A stretch of 64,000 bases of DNA from Antedon bifida (taxonomy: Eukaryota; Echinodermata; Crinoidea; Comatulida; Antedonidae), in assembly GCA_963402885.1 (NCBI GenBank), contig OY727095.1, forward strand, positions 24,681,001 to 24,745,000, in the 5' to 3' direction. Shown here piece after piece: positions 58,455-64,000 of the stretch. The number at the start of each line of letters is the position of its first letter. Positions within the stretch are counted from its first letter, which is position 1. The position numbers and the translations under genes were made by a program. The notes under the pieces were generated by a model. That model worked only from the letters and a program-made list of their open reading frames with translations. It did no database searches and had not been told where the DNA came from.

Positions 58455-61400
58455 GACTCCAAATGAGAATTTAAGCTATTCTGTACACTTTGATGTTTTG
58501 TGTGAAAAAGTTTTGCCGAAATGCTCAAAATGGTTTAAAACATTTTCAAATACGATATTAAGCTATTTTGTGCACTTTGATGTTTTTGTGTAGAAAGTTT
58601 TATCGAAATGCTCAAATTGGTCTAAAACAGTTTCAAATGTGATTTCAAGCACTTTGATGTTTTTGTGTAACCAAGTTTCATCGAAATGCACAAAATGGTC
58701 TAAAACGTATCCAAATGCGAATTGAAGCTATTCTGTACACTTTGATGTTTCGTGTGAAAATTTTTTGTCGAAATGGTCAAAATGATCTAAAACGTTTTCA
58801 AATACGATATTAAGCTATTTTGTGCACTTTGATGTTTTTGTGTGAAAAGTTTTATCGAAATGCTCAAAATGGTCTAAAACGTCTCCAAATGCGATTTGAA
58901 GCTATTCTGTACACTTTGATGTTTTGTGTGAAAAAGTTTTGCCGAAATGCTCAAAATGGTCTAAAACATTTTCAAATACGATATTAAGCTATTTTGTGCA
59001 CTTTGATGTTTTTGTGTAGAAAGTTTTATCGAAATGCTCAAATTGGTCTAAAACAGTTTCAAATGTGATTTCAAGCACTTTGATGTTTTTGTGTAACCAA
59101 GTTTCATCGAAATGCACAAAATGGTCTAAAACGTCTCCAAATGCGATTTGAAGCTATTTTAAGCACTTTGATGTTTTTGTGTAACCAAGTTTCATCGAAA
59201 TGCACAAAATGGTCTAAAACGTTTCCAAATGCGATTTGAAGCTATTCTGTACACTTTGATGTTTTGTGTGAAAAAGTTTTGCCGAAATGCTCAAAATGGT
59301 CTAAAACATTTTCAAATACGATATTAAGCTATTTTGTGCACTTTGATGTTTTTGTGTAGAAAGTTTTATCGAAATGCTCAAATTGGTCTAAAACAGTTTC
59401 AAATGTGATTTCAAGCACTTTGATGTTTTTGTGTAACCAAGTTTCATCGAAATGCACAAAATGGTCTAAAACGTCTCCAAATGCGATTTGAAGCTAATCT
59501 AAGCACTTGTTTTTGTGTTAAAATGTTTTTTCGAAAATCACAAAATGGTCTAAAACGTCTCCAAATGCGGTTTGAAGCTAATTTGTGCACTTTGATGTTT
59601 TTGTGTGAAAAGTTTTATCGAAATCCTCAAAATGGTCTAAAACGGTTTCAAATGTGATTTTAAGCACTTTGATGTTTTTGTGTAACCAAGTTTCATCGAA
59701 ATGCACAAAATGGTCTAAAACGTCTCCAAATGCGTTTTGAAGCTATTCTGTACACTTTGATGTTTCGTGTGAAAAATTTTTGTCGAAATGCTCAAAATGG
59801 TCTAAAACGTTTTTAAATAGGATATAAATCTATTTTGTGCACTTTGATGTTTTTGTGAGAAAAGTTTTATCGAAATGCTCAAATGGTCTAAAACGGTTTC
59901 AAATGTGATTTTAAGCACTTTGATGTTTTTGTGTAACCAAGTTTCATCGAAATGCACAAAATGGTCTAAAACGTTTCCAAATGCGATTTGAAGCTATTCT
60001 GTACAATTTGATGTTTTTGTGTGAAAAGTTTTATCGAAATGCTCAAAATGGTCTAAAACGTCTCCAAATGAGAATTGAAGCTATTCTGTACACTTTGATG
60101 TTTTGTGTGAAAAAGTTTTGCCGAAATGCTCAAAATGGTCTAAAACATTTTCAAATACGATATTAAGCTATTTTGTGCACTTTGATGTTTTTGTGTAGAA
60201 AGTTTTATCGAAATGCTCAAATTGGTCTAAAACAGTTTCAAATGTGATTTCAAGCACTTTGATGTTTTTGTGTAACCAAGTTTCATCGAAATGCACAAAA
60301 TGGTCTAAAACGTATCCAAATGCGAATTGAAGCTATTCTGTACACTTTGATGTTTCGTGTGAAAATTTTTTGTCGAAATGGTCAAAATGATCTAAAACGT
60401 TTTCAAATACGATATTAAGCTATTTTGTGCACTTTGATGTTTTTGTGTGAAAAGTTTTATCGAAATGCTCAAAATGGTCTAAAACGTCTCCAAATGCGAT
60501 TTGAAGCTATTCTGTACACTTTGATGTTTTGTGTGAAAAAGTTTTGCCGAAATGCTCAAAATGGTCTAAAACATTTTCAAATACGATATTAAGCTATTTT
60601 GTGCACTTTGATGTTTTTGTGTAGAAAGTTTTATCGAAATGCTCAAATTGGTCTAAAACAGTTTCAAATGTGATTTCAAGCACTTTGATGTTTTTGTGTA
60701 ACCAAGTTTCATCGAAATGCACAAAATGGTCTAAAACGTCTCCAAATGCGATTTGAAGCTATTTTAAGCACTTTGATGTTTTTGTGTAACCAAGTTTCAT
60801 CGAAATGCACAAAATGGTCTAAAACGTTTCCAAATGCGATTTGAAGCTATTCTGTACACTTTGATGTTTTGTGTGAAAAAGTTTTGCCGAAATGCTCAAA
60901 ATGGTCTAAAACATTTTCAAATTCGATATTAAGCTATTTTGTACACTTTGATGTTTTTGTGTAGAAAGTTTTATCGAAATGCTCAAATTGGTCTAAAACA
61001 GTTTCAAATGTGATTTCAAGCACTTTGATGTTTTTGTGTAACCAAGTTTCATCGAAATGCACAAAATGGTCTAAAACGTCTCCAAATGCGATTTGAAGCT
61101 AATCTAAGCACTTGTTTTTGTGTTAAAATGTTTTTTCGAAAATCACAAAATGGTCTAAAACGTCTCCAAATGCGATTTGAAGCTAATTTGTGCACTTTGA
61201 TGTTTTTGTGTGAAAAGTTTTATCGAAATCCTCAAAATGGTCTAAAACGGTTTCAAATGTGATTTTAAGCACTTTGATGTTTTTGTGTAACCAAGTTTCA
61301 TCGAAATGCACAAAATGGTCTAAAACGTCTCCAAATGCGTTTTGAAGCTATTCTGTACACTTTGATGTTTCGTGTGAAAAATTTTTGTCGAAATGCTCAA

Positions 61401-62462
61401 AATGGTCTAAAACGTTTTTAAATAGGATATAAATCTATTTTGTGCACTTTGATGTTTTTGTGAGAAAAGTTTTATCGAAATGCTCAAATGGTCTAAAACG
61501 GTTTCAAATGTGATTTTAAGCACTTTGATGTTTTTGTGTAACCAAGTTTCATCGAAATGCACAAAATGGTCTAAAACGTTTCCAAATGCGATTTGAAGCT
61601 ATTCTGTACAATTTGATGTTTTTGTGTGAAAAGTTTTATCGAAATGCTCAAAATGGTCTAAAACGTCTCCAAATGCGATTTGAAGCTATTCTGTACACTT
61701 TGATGTTTTGTGTGAAAAAGTTTTGCCGAAATGCTCAAAATGGTCTAAAACATTTTCAAATACGATATTAAGCTATTTTGTGCACTTTGATGTTTTTGTG
61801 TAGAAAGTTTTATCGAAATGCTCAAATTGGTCTAAAACAGTTTCAAATGTGATTTCAAGCACTTTGATGTTTTTGTGTAACCAAGTTTCATCGAAATGCA
61901 CAAAATGGTCTAAAACGTATCCAAATGCGAATTGAAGCTATTCTGTACACTTTGATGTTTCGTGTGAAAATTTTTTGTCGAAATGGTCAAAATGATCTAA
62001 AACGTTTTCAAATACGATATTAAGCTATTTTGTGCACTTTGATGTTTTTGTGTGAAAAGTTTTATCGAAATGCTCAAAATGGTCTAAAACGTCTCCAAAT
62101 GCGATTTGAAGCTATTCTGTACACTTTGATGTTTTGTGTGAAAAAGTTTTGCCGAAATGCTCAAAATGGTCTAAAACATTTTCAAATACGATATTAAGCT
62201 ATTTTGTGCACTTTGATGTTTTTGTGTAGAAAGTTTTATCGAAATGCTCAAATTGGTCTAAAACAGTTTCAAATGTGATTTCAAGCACTTTGATGTTTTT
62301 GTGTAACCAAGTTTCATCGAAATGCACAAAATGGTCTAAAACGTCTCCAAATGCGATTTGAAGCTATTTTAAGCACTTTGATGTTTTTGTGTAACCAAGT
62401 TTCATCGAAATGCACAAAATGGTCTAAAACGTTTCCAAATGCGATTTGAAGCTATTCTGTAC
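58455..62462 (+). repeat. 1,605-bp 19-monomer higher-order repeat, about 2.5 copies
   Basis: The GTATCC A unit at 58,707, 60,312 and about 61,917 and the shortened D unit AAGCACTTGTTTTTG at 59,501 and 61,106 repeat every 1,605 bp. I summed 19 monomers across one period (twelve of 87, five of 78 or 88, and 84- and 86-bp forms among them) and obtained 1,605. The last copy diverges near 62,462, where ACAATTTGATG replaces ACACTTTGATG. The segment contains the complete 1,018-bp 12-mer at 61,578-62,595. Confidence 0.9.
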
Positions 62463-64000
62463 AATTTGATGTTTTGTGTGAACAAGTTTTTTCGAAATGC
62501 TCAAAATGGTCTAAAACGGTTTAAAATGTGATTTTAAGCACTTTGATGTTTTTGTGTAACCAAGTTTCACCGAAATGCACAAAATGGTCTAAAACGTCTC
62601 CAAATGCGATTTGAAGCTAATCTAAGCACTTTGATGTTTTTGTGTGAAAAGTTTTATCGAAATGCTCAAAATGGTCTAAAACGTCTCCAAATGCGATTTG
62701 AAGCTATTCTGTACACTTTGATGTTTTGTGTGAAAAAGTTTTGCCGAAATGCTCAAAATGGTCTAAAACATTTTCAAATACGATATTAAGCTATTTTGTG
62801 CACTTTGATGTTTTTGTGTAGAAAGTTTTATCGAAATGCTCAAATTGGTCTAAAACAGTTTCAAATGTGATTTCAAGAACTTTGATGTTTTTGTGTAACC
62901 AAGTTTCATCGAAATGCACAAAATGGTCTAAAACGTCTCCAAATGCGATTTGAAGCTAATCTAAGCACTTTGGTGTTTTTGTGTTAAAATGTTTTTTCGA
63001 AAATCACAAAATGGTCTAAAACGTCTCCAAATGCGATTTGAAGCTAATTTGTGCACTTTGATGTTTTTGTGTGAAAAGTTTTATCGAAATCCTCAAAATG
63101 GTCTAAAACGGTTTCAAATGTGATTTTAAGCACTTTGATGTTTTTGTGTAACCAAGTTTCATCGAAATGCACAAAATGGTCTAAAACGTCTCCAAATGCG
63201 TTTTGAAGCTATTCTGTACACTTTGATGTTTCGTGTGAAAAATTTTTGTCGAAATGCTCAAAATGGTCTAAAACGTTTTTAAATAGGATATAAATCTATT
63301 TTGTGCACTTTGATGTTTTTGTGAGAAAAGTTTTATCGAAATGCTCAAAATGGTCTAAAACGGTTTCAAATGTGATTTTAAGCACTTTGATGTTTTTGTG
63401 TAACCAAGTTTCATCGAAATGCACAAAATGGTCTAAAACGTTTCCAAATGCGATTTGAAGCTATTCTGTACAATTTGATGTTTTGTGTGAACAAGTTTTT
63501 TCGAAAGTCAAAAATGGTCTAAAACGTCTCCAAATGCGATCTAATTTGTGCACTTTGATGTTTTTGTGTGAAAAGTTTTATCGAAATGCTCAAAATGGTC
63601 TAAAACGGTTGAAAATGTGATTTTAAGCACTTTGATGTTTTTGTGTAACCAAGTTTCATCGAAATGCACAAAATGGTCTAAAACGTCTCCAAATGCGATT
63701 TGAAGCTTTTCTGTACACTTTGATGTTTCGTGTGAAAAATGTTTTTTCGAAAATCAGAAAATGGTTTAAAACGTCTCCAAATGCGAATTTAAGCTATTGT
63801 GTACACTTGGATGTTTTTGTGTGAAAAGTTATATCGAAATGCTCAAAATGGTCTAAAACGGTTTCAAATGTGATTTTAAGCTATTTTGTGCACTTTGATG
63901 TTTTTGTGTGAAAAGTTTCATCGAAATGCACAAAATGGTCTAAAACGTCTCCAAATGTGATTTGAAGCTAATCTAAGCACTTTGGTGTTTTTGTGTTAAA
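62463..64000 (+). repeat. Satellite segment at right edge, copy of 16.4-18.0 kb
   Basis: This matches 16,426-17,963 at offset 46,037 with few differences, for example GTGAAAAGTTTTATCG near 63,565 in place of GTGAAAAGTATTATCG. The array runs off the right edge, within a D monomer, still in register. Confidence 0.9.
62935..63022 (+). repeat. Exemplar type D monomer, 88 bp
   Basis: The unit begins like type A but continues GCTAATCTAAGCACTTTGGTG, then GTGTTAAAATG and TTTTTTCGAAAATCACAAAA. The TTTTCGAAAA core is a perfect 10-bp palindrome containing a TTCGAA site. Copies with an extra T in this tract (89 bp) occur near 18.2, 18.7, 35.2, 37.2, 39.4 and 42.2 kb and mark related segments. A 4-bp-shorter copy sits near 59,500 and 61,105. 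Confidence 0.9.

Larger units (their letters stand above)
1..64000 (+). repeat. Satellite DNA array, 87/78-bp monomer family, whole window
   Basis: The window is filled without interruption by head-to-tail copies of one AT-rich monomer family. Nearly every copy contains two well-kept boxes, CACTTTGATGTTTTTGTGT (or a close variant) and AAAATGGTCTAAAAC, separated by more variable sequence. All copies lie in the same orientation; I saw no reverse-complement block. Typical units are 87, 78, 88, 81 and 72 bp. No stretch lies outside the array, so no intergenic segment remains to be described. Open frames on both strands are periodic translations of the unit (for example NAQNGLKRLQMRFEAI on the plus strand) and are not genes. 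Such arrays are known from eukaryotic centromeric, pericentromeric and subtelomeric heterochromatin; the location here is inference. The species is not identifiable by me. Confidence 0.98.

Noticed and set aside
1-64000. Dozens of short open reading frames on both strands, up to about 90 codons, with repeated peptides
   Set aside because: The unit lengths 87, 78, 81 and 72 are multiples of three, so any frame open in one monomer stays open into the next. The frames end at fixed class features (TTAAG in B, TGATTT in C). No start context, varied composition or non-repeat domain supports a protein.
1-64000. CRISPR array
   Set aside because: The repeats abut without unique spacers. What looks like alternating conserved and variable parts is class variation within an 87-bp unit, and no cas-like gene is present.
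1-64000. Relation to a named plant satellite, for example soybean 92-bp centromere repeats, through GTGAAAAGTTAT
   Set aside because: The resemblance I can recall is about a dozen bases in AT-rich sequence, which is too little to claim relationship. A database search of the consensus monomer would decide.
1-64000. Telomere repeats, ribosomal spacer or microsatellite
   Set aside because: No short (under 10 bp) perfect repeat run and no ribosomal gene sequence was found; the periodicity is 78-88 bp throughout.
1-64000. Promoters, terminators or polyadenylation signals
   Set aside because: AT-rich words that resemble such signals recur in every monomer and have no gene beside them, so calling individual sites would be arbitrary.

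Overview
All 64,000 bases are one tandem satellite DNA array. I see no gene, RNA gene, transposon, CRISPR array or ordinary single-copy sequence in it. The unit is an AT-rich monomer (about one third G+C, counted on three typical monomers), usually 87 bp or 78 bp, repeated head to tail in one orientation from the first base to the last. Dividing the length by the unit size gives roughly 750 monomers; I did not count them. This kind of array points to eukaryotic heterochromatin (centromeric, pericentromeric, subtelomeric or a knob). The sequence alone does not tell me whether it is a plant or an animal. Every open reading frame in the window (longest about 90 codons) is a read-through of a few monomers, because 87, 78, 81 and 72 are all multiples of three.

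Monomers fall into recognisable classes: A (87 bp, begins GTCTCC, carries TGTACAC), B (87 bp, begins ATTTTC or GTTTTC, carries TGTGCAC), C (78 bp, carries TGTAACCAAG), D (88-89 bp, carries TTTTCGAAAA), E (short, carries GAAAGAGTTTGTCG), F (81 bp) and a 72-bp deletion form. They are usually ordered A-B-C, a 252-bp trimer, with other combinations nested into longer higher-order repeats.

Layout: 1-2.45 kb holds 330-bp and 600-bp tandem units. 2.45-7.6 kb is mixed A/B/C/D material, part of which recurs at 20.6-22.1 kb. A module with a deletion-marked monomer recurs at 7.6-8.9, 19.0-20.3 and 37.5-38.8 kb. 9.3-18.2 kb, which includes a 1,018-bp 12-monomer repeat, recurs as a mosaic at 53.4-64.0 kb. 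20.6-27.7 kb is patchwork. 27.7-37.0 kb is a nest of recent duplications with periods 3,090, 1,438 and 1,776 bp. 38.6-43.3 kb holds a 2,759-bp offset pair, 45.2-49.1 kb a 2,106-bp offset pair, 50.6-53.7 kb a nearly perfect 1,552-bp direct duplication, and 58.5-62.5 kb a 1,605-bp 19-monomer repeat.

The most interesting signal is architectural. Several segments in the first 18 kb recur in the same order in the last 20 kb, suggesting a super-repeat of about 44-46 kb. Several out-of-register junctions record how the array has been rearranged. I found no evidence of a new gene system. Periods were obtained by matching diagnostic variants by eye; block edges marked approximate could move by about one monomer.
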